This document shows positions 27,063 to 36,577 of a stretch of 64,000 nucleotides of DNA, in pieces. Below the pieces are notes generated by a model. That model was not told the origin of the DNA. It saw only the letters and a program-made list of their open reading frames with translations, and ran no database searches. Every line of letters begins with the position of its first letter. The first letter of the stretch is position 1. The position numbers and the translations under genes were made by a program. This DNA is from Clostridia bacterium (lineage in GTDB: Bacteria; Bacillota; Clostridia; Lachnospirales; Lachnospiraceae): contig BNZI01000003.1 in assembly GCA_026000945.1 (NCBI GenBank), forward strand, positions 1-64,000, in the 5' to 3' direction.

Positions 27063-27995
27063 ATGGCAAATGTAGCAAATCAATTAACCGATTTAATTGG
27101 AAAAACCCCTTTACTTCGTTTAGAACGTCTGGCAAAGCAGCAGGATATTTCTGCAAATATTATTGCTAAATTGGAATATTTCAATCCAGCAGGTAGCGTA
27201 AAAGATCGTATTGCCAAAGCCATGATAGAAGTTGGTGAACAATCTGGCTTATTAAAAGCAGATACAGTAATCATTGAACCTACTAGTGGAAATACCGGTA
27301 TAGGTTTAGCCTCCGTTGCCGCCGCTAGAGGCTACCGTATCATTTTAACCATGCCTGAAACCATGAGTATTGAGCGCAGAAAACTCTTGCAAGCTTATGG
27401 TGCAGAATTAGTACTAACAGAAGGCAGCAAAGGGATGAAAGGCGCGATTGCTAAAGCTGAGGAACTCTCAAAAGAAATCCCGAATTCTTATATTCCCAGT
27501 CAATTTGAAAATCCTGCTAACCCAGAAATTCACTATGCTACGACAGGACCTGAAATTTGGGAGGATTTAGAGGGAAAAGTAGATGTTTTGGTCTCTGGAG
27601 TAGGTACAGGAGGCACCATCAGCGGAGCTGGAAAATATTTAAAGGAAAAAAATCCTAACTTGAAAATTTTCGCCATTGAACCCTTTGACTCCCCTGTACT
27701 GTCAGAAAATCGTGCTGGCGCACATAAAATCCAAGGCATTGGAGCAGGCTTTGTACCAAATACGTTAAATACTAATATTTATGATGAAATCATCAAAATT
27801 AAAAATGAAGATGCTTTTTCTACTGGAAAATTGTTAGCAAAAACAGAAGGATTATTAGCCGGAATTTCTTCTGGAGCAGCTTTATTCGCTGCATTAGACA
27901 TTGCAAAAAGAACTGAATTTAAAGGAAAAAATATTGTAGTTGTTTTACCTGATACAGGCGAAAGATATTTATCCACAGCTTTATTTGAAGAGTAA
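27063..27995 (+). CDS. cysK: cysteine synthase A
   Basis: PLP-dependent O-acetylserine sulfhydrylase making cysteine. The ATG at 27063 is chosen: AGGAGG lies 9 nt upstream and [20 protein letters not shown] is the usual N-terminus; the frame from 27042 is not used. 310 aa. The PLP lysine is K47 in AGSVKDR; TSGNTG and GTGGT bind substrate and phosphate. Monocistronic, convergent with the HAD gene across a strong hairpin. Confidence 0.97.
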   Translation: MANVANQLTDLIGKTPLLRLERLAKQQDISANIIAKLEYFNPAGSVKDRIAKAMIEVGEQSGLLKADTVIIEPTSGNTGIGLASVAAARGYRIILTMPETMSIERRKLLQAYGAELVLTEGSKGMKGAIAKAEELSKEIPNSYIPSQFENPANPEIHYATTGPEIWEDLEGKVDVLVSGVGTGGTISGAGKYLKEKNPNLKIFAIEPFDSPVLSENRAGAHKIQGIGAGFVPNTLNTNIYDEIIKIKNEDAFSTGKLLAKTEGLLAGISSGAALFAALDIAKRTEFKGKNIVVVLPDTGERYLSTALFEE

Positions 27996-28022
27996 ATAAA
28001 AACTGAATTTGTGCCTACTATA

Positions 28023-28067
28023 GCACACAAAGGGCAAGGTAGTTTACTACGCCTGCCCTTTGTGTGC
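28023..28067. terminator. strong hairpin between convergent cysK and HAD genes
   Basis: GCACACAAAGGGCA (28023-28036) pairs perfectly with TGCCCTTTGTGTGC (28054-28067). One arm lies inside the last codons of the HAD gene. Position between convergent genes suggests bidirectional termination, although T-runs are poor. Confidence 0.6.
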
Positions 28068-28910
28068 TTGTTCAGATAAAATTAATTGTTCGATTGCATA
28101 GGCAACCCCATCTTCATCATTTGTTAAAGTAACAAAATCTGCTAATTCTTTAATTTCCTTTACTGCATTTCCCATGGCTACAGACAAACCCGCCATACTG
28201 AGCATAGTCTGATCATTTCCATTGTCTCCAATAACCATAATTTCCTGTGGATGAATTCCTAAAGTTTGAGCAAATTTCTGTAAGCTATCTCCCTTATTTG
28301 ATGTTCGTGTATTAATTTCAATGTTTTTTCCCGTAGCTGAAGTAATACAAAGCTTCTGATCTTTTCTTAATTCTTCCATCAAAAGTGATCTTTTCACCAA
28401 GTCTGTTAATAGAACATGTACTTTTAAGATCATTTTTTCATTTTGAATCACATCATACAAATCATCTACCAAAGTCCTACTATGTTCGAAATATTTTAAA
28501 ATGGCCGGATCTTTCACATCCACGATGAAATCTTGTAAACGAGCATATTCTTTTTTTTGCACATAAACCTTTGATTCTGAATATAACTCAATAAGGATTT
28601 CTTCTTTTTTTAAAAATTCTAAGATTGATTCCAACTGTTCATTTGAAAAAGCATCATGGTAAATATGTTTATTTTCAGGTATTTTGCTGACTAAAGCTCC
28701 ATTTGCAGAAATTATATAAGAAATTTTAGGAACTTTTGTTAATAATTCTTTTGGTATACTATTGAAACTTCTTCCAGTAACTGGTATTATTAAAATACCT
28801 GATTGACTTACTGTATTTAAAGTCTGGATATTTCGCTGGCTAATACTATGGTCAGTATGTAATAAAGTGCCGTCTAAATCAATTCCGATTAATTTAATTC
28901 GATTACTCAT
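28047..28910 (-). CDS. Cof-type HAD-superfamily phosphatase
   Basis: 287 aa haloacid-dehalogenase-like hydrolase with a type II cap. Motif I IGIDLDGTLL (nucleophile Asp), motif II VTGRS, the lysine in SNKGDSL and motif IV MVIGDNGNDQTML are intact. Family members dephosphorylate sugar phosphates, PLP or flavin precursors; the substrate here is unknown. AGAGGT lies upstream of the ATG. Transcribed alone. Confidence 0.93.
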   Translation of the reverse strand: MSNRIKLIGIDLDGTLLHTDHSISQRNIQTLNTVSQSGILIIPVTGRSFNSIPKELLTKVPKISYIISANGALVSKIPENKHIYHDAFSNEQLESILEFLKKEEILIELYSESKVYVQKKEYARLQDFIVDVKDPAILKYFEHSRTLVDDLYDVIQNEKMILKVHVLLTDLVKRSLLMEELRKDQKLCITSATGKNIEINTRTSNKGDSLQKFAQTLGIHPQEIMVIGDNGNDQTMLSMAGLSVAMGNAVKEIKELADFVTLTNDEDGVAYAIEQLILSEQAHKGQA

Positions 28911-29062
28911 AAAATTTTACCTCTTTCGCTTTTAGCTATATCGCTTTAATCTTATCATGTTTTATATTGAATCGCAACAATCGCCTCTAAACCATCCAAG
29001 AAGTTTGCATTCATCGTTTTATGATGATTTACATAAATATTTATCTAAAGGGGAGAACTGTC

Positions 29063-30376
29063 ATGTCTGATTATAAAAGATTAATTTCCTATGTTCATAT
29101 GTATCAAAACCACAATAAAGGAAAAAATGTAGGCTTTGTAAAATTAGAAACGATCAGAGGACAATGTAAGCTAGCGTTAAATTTAAAATCTATACCAAAT
29201 AGTACTGCAGATTTTGAAGTTTTTCTCTATTCTGCTGAACATGAAATTAAAATGGGTAAGATATACATACGTAACGGTCAAGGAGAACTCCGTTTAATCA
29301 CTGACCAAAATAATTTAGTTCATTCAGGCATCCCCTTTTCTAAAGTGGGAGGATTAAAAATTAAAAACTTTACTTTTCCAGAAATTTATTATGCTACAGT
29401 ATGGGATGATCATCTAGTCAATCCAGAAAATCTTTCATCCGCTGACAAACAGGAGGAAGAGCTTTTTTCTTTTCCAGATGAAGCAAAGCAAGCAGATGAA
29501 TCTCAAATACTACCTATAGAAGAGGTACAGGCTGCACAGATTGCAATCAGCCTAGATAGTCCAGAACTTGAACAAAAAAATCCGCTCAGCAAAAATATAA
29601 TACCTGAAAACTTAGACGAAGAAGAAAAAACTTTAAAAAAAGAAACAAAAGAAACCTCAAAAATCAATATGGAAAACCTAGCTAATCAATTGATTGATGA
29701 GCTCTCTCAAGAATTAGAAAAAGAAGAAGAAAGTGTTTTAATTTCTGAAGAAGAAGAATCACCACTTCCTTTTTTTGATCCCACTTTCCATCCTGAAACG
29801 GAAGAAGCACAACAAACTACAGAAAAAATAGTCATATCTGACAGTGAAAATAAAACAACAGCTAAAACAGATGAAAATACAGCAAAAGAAAATAGAAATT
29901 TTCCCGTCGAAACTCCTCCTGAAAACAACGAAAGTACACATGAACAAAAACCAACCCTAAGCTCCGAAAATGATTTAGATTTAACGAAGTTTCAAGAAAG
30001 TAGCTACACAAAAAATATTTGGGAGAACTTAAAAGAGCAATTTTCTTCCCTAGAACCTTTATCTATAGAAGAAAAACATGAAGTATTATCATTAAAACCT
30101 CAAGATATTGGGTTATTACCTAGAGAACTTTGGTTGTTTGGAAATAATAGTTACTTATTGCATGGCTACTATCAATACCGCTACTTAGTTTTAATCCGAC
30201 TAGAAGACTATTCTAGTCATGACTTACGTATCCGTTATTTTTTGGGTGTACCAGGAGTTTATCAAAATCATGAGCGCTTTATGGCAGCAATGTTCGGTTT
30301 TTCACAGTTCTATCTAGCAAAAACTTCTACTCAAGCCTCTTTTGGTTATTGGTGTACGGAGATTTTTTTACCCTAA
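29063..30376 (+). CDS. conserved Lachnospiraceae-type protein (DUF6128-like)
   Basis: 437 aa from the ATG at 29063 (AAAGGGGAG upstream; the ATG at 29021 has no SD). An N-terminal domain (about 1-110, SDYKRLISYVHMYQ, GKNVGFVKLE, GQCKL) and a C-terminal domain (about 360-437, LLPRELWLFGNNSYLLHGYY) are joined by an acidic Glu/Lys-rich linker of about 240 residues. The end domains resemble DUF6128. No signal peptide or catalytic motif is visible. Function unknown; the family name is recalled, not searched. Confidence 0.75.
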   Translation: MSDYKRLISYVHMYQNHNKGKNVGFVKLETIRGQCKLALNLKSIPNSTADFEVFLYSAEHEIKMGKIYIRNGQGELRLITDQNNLVHSGIPFSKVGGLKIKNFTFPEIYYATVWDDHLVNPENLSSADKQEEELFSFPDEAKQADESQILPIEEVQAAQIAISLDSPELEQKNPLSKNIIPENLDEEEKTLKKETKETSKINMENLANQLIDELSQELEKEEESVLISEEEESPLPFFDPTFHPETEEAQQTTEKIVISDSENKTTAKTDENTAKENRNFPVETPPENNESTHEQKPTLSSENDLDLTKFQESSYTKNIWENLKEQFSSLEPLSIEEKHEVLSLKPQDIGLLPRELWLFGNNSYLLHGYYQYRYLVLIRLEDYSSHDLRIRYFLGVPGVYQNHERFMAAMFGFSQFYLAKTSTQASFGYWCTEIFLP

Positions 30377-30643
30377 TTAAGCAAATACACCTTAAAGCCC
30401 ACACCTTGCTATGGTGAAGTGATGTATCCTGCTTATCTGCAAAAGGACACACAGAAATCTACACTAGAGAATCTAGAGAAGACGATTGATTTTAATCACC
30501 ACGAACGCTAAATCGATAATCCAGCTTTAGACCTACAGAGTTATTAACCCACTGTATATAAAAAATTAGAGATAAGCTTAAAAGTAAAGTAATAACGTAA
30601 ATCTTCGTAAATTATTCCCTACTCTTTTACTAAAAAACAGACC
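30377..30643. other. 267 bp intergenic between convergent genes
   Basis: No gene. Some resemblance of about 30445-30480 (AAGGACACACAGAAATCTAC) to family A core sequence, too weak to call. It ends in the flippase terminator. Confidence 0.35.
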
Positions 30644-30656
30644 TCAATGAGGCCTG
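30632..30656 (-). terminator. terminator overlapping the flippase stop
   Basis: On the - strand, CAGGCCTCATTGAGGTCTG followed by TTTTTTAG. The stem covers the end of the flippase reading frame. Confidence 0.8.
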
Positions 30657-32314
30657 CTTTTTAGTTTATCAAAGAAATGATTGATATGAAGCACAGACTT
30701 TTCAGAAATCCAATAGGACAAATCTTCTTCTGGAATTAGTTGAAAATAAAGCAGTAAAAAAATATAAATGACCATAGATGGAAACAATGTAAGACAAAAA
30801 ACGCCGACTAATGATTTAATCCATAAAGAAAATAACTGAAACAAAACAAATACGAGCAAAAAGAAAATTCCATTTGCAAAAACTGGATATAATATATTTT
30901 GTTTTAAATCAGGTATTTTTCCCACAGTGGAAGTAAAAAAAGCATAATTAATGATTGCATTACTAAGAAAAAAAGAAGCTTGGGCAATGAATAAACTGTA
31001 TATATTTAAACGAAATAAAAATCCAATAATCAATACAACAGAATGTAAAGACAAAGTATAAAAATTATGGCGAATTAACGCTCCAGAATAACGTGTAGCA
31101 ACTAATAATTCAGCCGATGTTAAAGACAAAATTAAAGGCAGCAATAAAATAGCTCCTATATAATTAATAGGTATCGGTAAAATAGAACTTTTGGGAAAAA
31201 TTTCAGGTAGCCATACAGAGAAAATTTGTTGACCAAATACAAACACTAAAATCATGATCGGAAGACAGATATTTAAAGTTACACGTAATATTGCTCTACT
31301 TTTTTCCGGAGCAAAAAAACGGGAAAATTTTCTAGATTTTTTATGTAAGGGTAAAAGAGAATGCTGGCTAAAAGATAAAATTGCCCATACTGGAATAAAC
31401 CAAATCGTCAAACACTTTAAAGCATACTCTCCCCAAATATTCATCAAACTTGTTGGAGCTGTAATCAGACCAAAACTAAGAACTAAATCATTTAAAATAA
31501 AAACCAAAAAATAAGCAATATAAGGCATCCATAAAGACAAAGTAATTTTCCCTAAAGTAAAAAACTTTTCTCCAAAACTCTCTTGTGGTTTAAGTACTGG
31601 TTCTTCTAATAGATTTTCCTCTAGTGTAACACTTTGTAATTTTTTTTGAAATAAAAATAAAAAAAATAAATATACTATGCTCACTACCAAACTAGAAAGA
31701 CCCAATGCAAGGATATAAGCCATTGCTAAAAAAGCAGGTAGAAAACCGTCAGAATGATAAACAATATTTGCTATTTCTCCTTCTTTTTGGAAATGGTAAA
31801 GTAATAAAAATTCGCTAAGCAAAAAAAATACACAGAACAAACTTTTTCCAATAGAAATTAAAAAATGTAAATGAAAGGCTTGAAAAAATCCCTTACACGC
31901 AGCAATGATTGCCAGAGGAGCTAGCATACATAAAAACATTTTTACAGCAAAAATAGCCAGAGGCCTTTGCCAAACCAAATGAGAAATAAAATATGAACTA
32001 TTCCAACAAATTATACTAATCATAACAGCAAAACTAAACGATAAAGCAAAAATGGCTCTTAAAGATAAAGTAATGGACTGTATATGGTGTTTATCCTGCT
32101 TCAATAAATAAAAAATTGCCTTAGGCAAAGCATACAACAGCAAAAATAACCAAATGCTATGAAAAAGTAAACTGCTTAACAAATAAGAAACAGCAATCAA
32201 TCCAATACGGTTAAAGACAAGTAGCTGCACTAATAAACAGAACAGAACAAGGACAAATGAAATTTTGGTATACTTATTTTCCTGATCATTGAAATTTATT
32301 TTTTCTTGAATCAT
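30644..32314 (-). CDS. SpoVB/MurJ-like polysaccharide flippase (MOP superfamily), divergent
   Basis: 556 aa with about 14 predicted membrane segments. The segment MLAPLAIIAACKGFFQAFH matches the first-half signature of MATE-like lipid-linked sugar exporters (SpoVB, YtgP, MurJ), and the total length fits. Many residues usually conserved are replaced, so it is a diverged member. GAGGAAGG lies 5 nt before the ATG. It probably moves a lipid-linked oligosaccharide or peptidoglycan precursor. SpoVB of the spore cortex is one option, not proven. Confidence 0.65.
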   Translation of the reverse strand: MIQEKINFNDQENKYTKISFVLVLFCLLVQLLVFNRIGLIAVSYLLSSLLFHSIWLFLLLYALPKAIFYLLKQDKHHIQSITLSLRAIFALSFSFAVMISIICWNSSYFISHLVWQRPLAIFAVKMFLCMLAPLAIIAACKGFFQAFHLHFLISIGKSLFCVFFLLSEFLLLYHFQKEGEIANIVYHSDGFLPAFLAMAYILALGLSSLVVSIVYLFFLFLFQKKLQSVTLEENLLEEPVLKPQESFGEKFFTLGKITLSLWMPYIAYFLVFILNDLVLSFGLITAPTSLMNIWGEYALKCLTIWFIPVWAILSFSQHSLLPLHKKSRKFSRFFAPEKSRAILRVTLNICLPIMILVFVFGQQIFSVWLPEIFPKSSILPIPINYIGAILLLPLILSLTSAELLVATRYSGALIRHNFYTLSLHSVVLIIGFLFRLNIYSLFIAQASFFLSNAIINYAFFTSTVGKIPDLKQNILYPVFANGIFFLLVFVLFQLFSLWIKSLVGVFCLTLFPSMVIYIFLLLYFQLIPEEDLSYWISEKSVLHINHFFDKLKSRPH

Positions 32315-32361
32315 TTTTCCTTCCTCTTATCTTTTCCCCAGGGTCCAATAAAACCTCCGCT

Positions 32362-32898
32362 TTAAAAAGTAAAATCTCCGCTTTCATTTGCATTTGACCT
32401 CAAAATACCCAAATAGCTTAATATACTTTCTTGCATTTCTTCCATTTGTTTTTCTTCATCCTTAGTTTGATGGTCATATCCACACAAATGTAAAACACTA
32501 TGTACAATTAAAAAAGCAAGTTCTCTTTTAAAAGAATGTCCATATTCTTCAGCTTGTCTTTTCGCTTGTTTTACCGAAATCACAATATCTCCTAATAGAA
32601 TTTCTCCTGTTTTCGGGTGGCAATATTGCTTTTCCTTCGATAAACACAAAGAAAAATCTCCAGGTTTTTTATAGTCTACCAAGGGAAACGAAAGTACATC
32701 TGTTATTTTATCTTGATTACGATAACTTTTATTTAACTCCCTAATTTCTTCATCAGAAACAAAAGAAATGCTCAATTCTGCTTCCCTTGGAGAAGATAAA
32801 ACCCGTAAGGCTTCTAAAACAATTGAATGTACAAAATCTTCTAATGAAGATATCCCTTCCCAAGAATACTTTTCTTCTCCAATCAATTCAATATTCAT
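32362..32898 (-). CDS. ybeY: endoribonuclease YbeY
   Basis: Metal-dependent RNase for 16S rRNA 3'-end maturation and ribosome quality control. 178 aa. The zinc motif HSVLHLCGYDH is intact, and DVLSFPL and GDIVIS are typical. Its ATG overlaps the phoH stop by 4 nt (ATGA), so it is translationally coupled to phoH, its usual neighbour. Confidence 0.96.
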   Translation of the reverse strand: MNIELIGEEKYSWEGISSLEDFVHSIVLEALRVLSSPREAELSISFVSDEEIRELNKSYRNQDKITDVLSFPLVDYKKPGDFSLCLSKEKQYCHPKTGEILLGDIVISVKQAKRQAEEYGHSFKRELAFLIVHSVLHLCGYDHQTKDEEKQMEEMQESILSYLGILRSNANESGDFTF

Positions 32899-33899
32899 CT
32901 TTTCTTTGCCTTTTTTTCTTCCCTTTTTTCGTAACTTTCATAAGCTAAAACAATTTTTTGTACTAAAGGATGACGTACAACATCTTGGCTATCCAAAAAA
33001 ACAAAACCAATATCTGTAACTTTTTTCAAAACATTTAAAGCAACTTCTAGTCCTGAGACAGCATTTGGTGATAAATCTTTTTGGGATAAATCCCCTGTAA
33101 TAATTACTTTAGAACCAAATCCAATTCGAGTCAAGAACATTTTCATTTGTGCAGGAGTCGTATTTTGCGCTTCATCTAAAATAATGTAAGCCTGATCTAA
33201 AGTACGTCCTCTCATATATGCCAAAGGAGCTACTTCAATCAAGCCTTTTTCACTGTTGTGCACAAAACTTTCCACTCCCATAATTTGATGTAAAGCATCG
33301 TATAAAGGTCTTAAATAAGGGTCTACTTTGCTTTGCAAATCCCCTGGTAAAAAACCTAATTTTTCGCCAGCTTCAATAGCAGGTCTGGTTAAAATAATCC
33401 TGTTGACCTCATGATTTTTAAAGGCTTGAATTGCCATTGCCATAGCTAAATAAGTTTTTCCTGTCCCTGCTGGACCCAGTCCAAAAACGATCATTTTTTG
33501 TCGTATAGTATCTACATAATTTTTTTGTCCTATCGTCTTAGGCTTTACTGGCTTTCCAGAAACCGTTTTACAAAGAATGTCCTCACTGATTTCTTTTAAT
33601 TTTTCTTCCTGATTTTCCATAGCTAAAGATAAAAGATAATGTATTTGTTGTTTGTGGATTTCTTTATCTTTTCGTGCGAAAACTAGTAATTGCTGTACAA
33701 TTTTTTGTGCTTTTAAAACGTCTGGTTCTTCTCCCATTAATTTTATTTGTCCATTGCGTGCAATTAAAGAAAGCTTTAAATTTTGCTCAATTAATTTTGC
33801 ATATTCATCAAAGGGACCAAAAATCAACTTTTCTTCTTCAACAGACGCTTCGATTACAACTTCGATAATAAAATCTCCTCTCTCGTCAATTTTCTTCAT
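32895..33899 (-). CDS. phoH: PhoH-like ATPase
   Basis: P-loop ATPase with an N-terminal KH-like segment; predicted RNA-related helicase or nuclease partner of YbeY. The ATG at 33899 is chosen (334 aa, overlapping the hflX stop by 14 nt); the frame to 33962 adds residues overlapping hflX. Walker A GPAGTGKT, Walker B AYIILDEAQN, and TRPAIEAGEKLGFLPGD. Sits in a ybeY-phoH-hflX operon. Confidence 0.92.
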   Translation of the reverse strand: MKKIDERGDFIIEVVIEASVEEEKLIFGPFDEYAKLIEQNLKLSLIARNGQIKLMGEEPDVLKAQKIVQQLLVFARKDKEIHKQQIHYLLSLAMENQEEKLKEISEDILCKTVSGKPVKPKTIGQKNYVDTIRQKMIVFGLGPAGTGKTYLAMAMAIQAFKNHEVNRIILTRPAIEAGEKLGFLPGDLQSKVDPYLRPLYDALHQIMGVESFVHNSEKGLIEVAPLAYMRGRTLDQAYIILDEAQNTTPAQMKMFLTRIGFGSKVIITGDLSQKDLSPNAVSGLEVALNVLKKVTDIGFVFLDSQDVVRHPLVQKIVLAYESYEKREEKKAKKR

Positions 33900-35109
33900 T
33901 TGGCAAGTAAGCTTTAATGAGGATTCCTTCATCCAAATATTCTTCTGATAGAATATGGGCATATTGACGAACCCACTGAATTTGTGCTACTTCTTGATAA
34001 GAATACAATTTTTCTTTATAGATTTGTTTTTCCTTTAATTGCTTTTCTACCGCTTGCTTTAACAAATCCAAACCCTCTTTTTTCTTTGCAGAAATACACA
34101 GAACCGATGCAGAATATTCTTCTACATTAGACAATTGGTCACATTTATTATAAATCAACAAACAATCTTTATTGTCTGCTTCTAAATCCTTTAACGTTTC
34201 CTTTACCACTGCCATTTGTACTTCTTTATCTGGATGTGTGCTATCCACCACATGTAAAAGCAAATCTGCATCCCGTACTTCTTCCAGTGTACTACGGAAA
34301 GCTTGGATAATCTGATGAGGTAATTTACGGATAAAACCTACCGTATCTGTAAGCAAAACTTTTTGTCCATTTTCTAAGGTCAAACTACGAGTTAATGAAT
34401 CCAATGTAGCAAATAACTCATCCTTCGCTAGCGTATTTTCTCCCGTCAAGGCATTTAACAAAGTAGATTTCCCGGCATTGGTATACCCTACCAATGCAAT
34501 GAGTGGTATAGGGTTTTTCTTTCTCTGTTTTTTCGCCACTTCTCGATGTTTAACCACTTCATCTAATTTTTCTCGTAGATGATCCATTCTTTCTTGAATT
34601 ACCCGTCGGTCTAGCTCCAACTTTTTCTCTCCCGGTCCTCTTCTTGCGCCAACTCCACCTCCGCCTCCAAGTCTAGATAAGGAGCTATGCATACCTTTTA
34701 GTCTAGTTGATAAATATTGTAATTGTGCTAATTCTACTTGCACCTTACCTTCATAGCTAAAAGCCCTACTAGCAAAAATATCTAAAATGAGTAAAGTTCT
34801 ATCCAATACTTTGATAGAAAGTTCTTGAGTTAAATGTTTAATTTGTGCCGGAGAAAGCTCATCATCGCAGATCACCGCATCTGCTTCTTCCAAAGCAATC
34901 AACTCTTTTAATTCCTCTATTTTACCTTTTCCAAAATAAGTAGTCGGATGAATGTTTTCCCGATTTTGTATGCAATGAGAGCATACTTGTACTCCAGCCG
35001 TTTTACTTAGTTCTTCTAATTCTTCTAATGAAGCAGTGGTCTGCGATAAATCATCTAGATTCACCGCAAATAAAATTACTTTTTCCCTTTCTTCTTTAAC
35101 TTCAATCAT
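33886..35109 (-). CDS. hflX: ribosome-associated GTPase HflX
   Basis: GTPase that splits stalled or stressed 70S ribosomes. 407 aa. Glycine-rich LGGGGGVGARRGPGE linker, G1 GYTNAGKSTLLN, G3 DTVGFI and G4 NKCD are present. AAGGAG lies 4 nt before the ATG, which overlaps the lipoprotein stop by 4 nt (ATGA). Confidence 0.96.
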   Translation of the reverse strand: MIEVKEEREKVILFAVNLDDLSQTTASLEELEELSKTAGVQVCSHCIQNRENIHPTTYFGKGKIEELKELIALEEADAVICDDELSPAQIKHLTQELSIKVLDRTLLILDIFASRAFSYEGKVQVELAQLQYLSTRLKGMHSSLSRLGGGGGVGARRGPGEKKLELDRRVIQERMDHLREKLDEVVKHREVAKKQRKKNPIPLIALVGYTNAGKSTLLNALTGENTLAKDELFATLDSLTRSLTLENGQKVLLTDTVGFIRKLPHQIIQAFRSTLEEVRDADLLLHVVDSTHPDKEVQMAVVKETLKDLEADNKDCLLIYNKCDQLSNVEEYSASVLCISAKKKEGLDLLKQAVEKQLKEKQIYKEKLYSYQEVAQIQWVRQYAHILSEEYLDEGILIKAYLPNEEN

Positions 35110-35783
35110 GAATCTCCTTCCAGCCTGGAACGTAAAAATGTCATTTCCCGTTCTAAATCTTCGTCTGTACCATAGGTTTCTTGATAAAGAATAAATTTAT
35201 CTAAAGCAGTCGCAAATTCGCCCAAATACTCATAGCAAATTGCTTCATTATAGTATAATTCTGGTAATATTGCTTCTTGTTTTAAAGCAATTCCTTTCTG
35301 AAATAATGCCAAAGAATCCGCATAAGCTTCCATTTTTAACTTACACAAGCCCATTCGGTTATAAACTGCGCTATCTTCAGGTTTTACTTCCAAAGCAGAT
35401 TCATAATAGGATAAAGCTTGCTCATATCTCTTTTGTTTTTCTTCTTCTCGACCTAAAGCAAATTCTCGACAATACTGAAAATTTTTCTGCTTAGGATCTA
35501 CTTGACATAAAATATGATAGGTCTCAGCAGCAGAAGCATAATCTTGCATTTTAAATTCCGCCTCCGCTTTGTATTTCAATACATCTATTTCAAAACGTCC
35601 CACTACATTAGGAGATTCTTCCAATGCTTGTGAAAAATATTCAATCGCTTTTGCATATTCTTTATTTTCTAAATACGTAATCCCTTGTTTACGTATTTCC
35701 ATTTTTTTACTAGATTCACATCCAGTTAATAGTACCAAAGATACTAGGCAAACCAATCCTATGTTTCTTTTCGCTTCTTTCAA
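35106..35783 (-). CDS. TPR-repeat lipoprotein
   Basis: 225 aa from a TTG start at 35783: GGAGGTG lies 6 nt upstream and the product then begins with a clean lipoprotein signal (residues 1-22) with lipobox LLTGC. The frame from ATG 35816 would bury the signal behind 11 residues. About five TPR units follow (YAKAIEYFSQALEESPNV, YEQALSYYESALEVKPED and others). Surface-anchored scaffold; partner unknown. First gene of the lipoprotein-hflX-phoH-ybeY operon, preceded by a 16-bp hairpin. Confidence 0.85.
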   Translation of the reverse strand: MKEAKRNIGLVCLVSLVLLTGCESSKKMEIRKQGITYLENKEYAKAIEYFSQALEESPNVVGRFEIDVLKYKAEAEFKMQDYASAAETYHILCQVDPKQKNFQYCREFALGREEEKQKRYEQALSYYESALEVKPEDSAVYNRMGLCKLKMEAYADSLALFQKGIALKQEAILPELYYNEAICYEYLGEFATALDKFILYQETYGTDEDLEREMTFLRSRLEGDS

Positions 35784-35820
35784 AGCGACCACCTCCGCTT
35801 TTCTTATCCGTCTCATTTTT

Positions 35821-35865
35821 CTTCATTGAAGTCTGTTTTTTTCTAAGATACAGACTTCAATGAAG
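35821..35865. repeat. perfect 16-bp inverted repeat upstream of the TPR lipoprotein
   Basis: CTTCATTGAAGTCTGT (35821-35836) and ACAGACTTCAATGAAG (35850-35865) flank a 13 nt loop, between the dut stop and the lipoprotein start. Neither strand has a T-run after it, so it is an atypical terminator or a regulatory/mRNA-stability hairpin. Confidence 0.7.
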
Positions 35866-35876
35866 AAAAAGACAAA

Positions 35877-36398
35877 CTATCTGTTTGTACTACCAATACC
35901 GCCATTTCGTACATCTTGGCAAGCATCTTCTCTTGTTATACCAAAAGCCAAAAAAATACCCTGCATAAAAGCTTGCGTTTGCTCAATATGCAAAATTTGA
36001 TTTTTTCTACTATCATTCGTCAATTGTACCAAAATATGACCTTCATTATCCGAAAAATAATAATCCGAATCAATAATTCCGACAGTATTATCTAATTGCA
36101 AGCGATAAGCAAAACCTAAGCTACTTCTAGGAAATATGCTCAAAACCCATCCATTATCTATTTTAGCACGTATACCTGTAGGAAAACGAATACTTTCTCC
36201 TGCTTCTAAATGCAAATCCATCGGCAGAAAAAAATCGTAACCTGCTGAGCCTTTTGTTGCTCGTTTAGGTAAAACAATTTTTGTATAAATAGATTTTATA
36301 ACACTTTCTTCATAAATACTAGCAAAATTTTTTTTAAAGTCTTTTTCAAACTGGGCGAATTTTACTTTTTCGAATTGAGCAATTTTAGGTATTTCCAT
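35877..36398 (-). CDS. dut: dUTP diphosphatase (trimeric dUTPase fold)
   Basis: Hydrolyses dUTP to dUMP, protecting DNA and feeding dTMP synthesis. Motif 1 GSAGYDF, motif 2 PRSSLG, motif 3 NTVGIIDSDY and a C-terminal motif 5-like RNGGIGSTNR are visible. 173 aa, with an N-terminal extension of about 38 residues before the core. AAAGGA lies 4 nt before the ATG. Confidence 0.92.
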   Translation of the reverse strand: MEIPKIAQFEKVKFAQFEKDFKKNFASIYEESVIKSIYTKIVLPKRATKGSAGYDFFLPMDLHLEAGESIRFPTGIRAKIDNGWVLSIFPRSSLGFAYRLQLDNTVGIIDSDYYFSDNEGHILVQLTNDSRKNQILHIEQTQAFMQGIFLAFGITREDACQDVRNGGIGSTNR

Positions 36399-36577
36399 AA
36401 AATCCTTTCTATCTCTATTAACCTGGAGGGTATCGATGAAGGTTCAAAATGTTGTGCATATTTTTTCAGGTAGCCAAGAATTTATGATAAGCAACCTCTA
36501 TCCCCTAAATGAGAAATGAAACCGTTCCTTAAGTTAAACATCTCTTAATCATTTTGAACAGTCTATTTAAAAGAATT

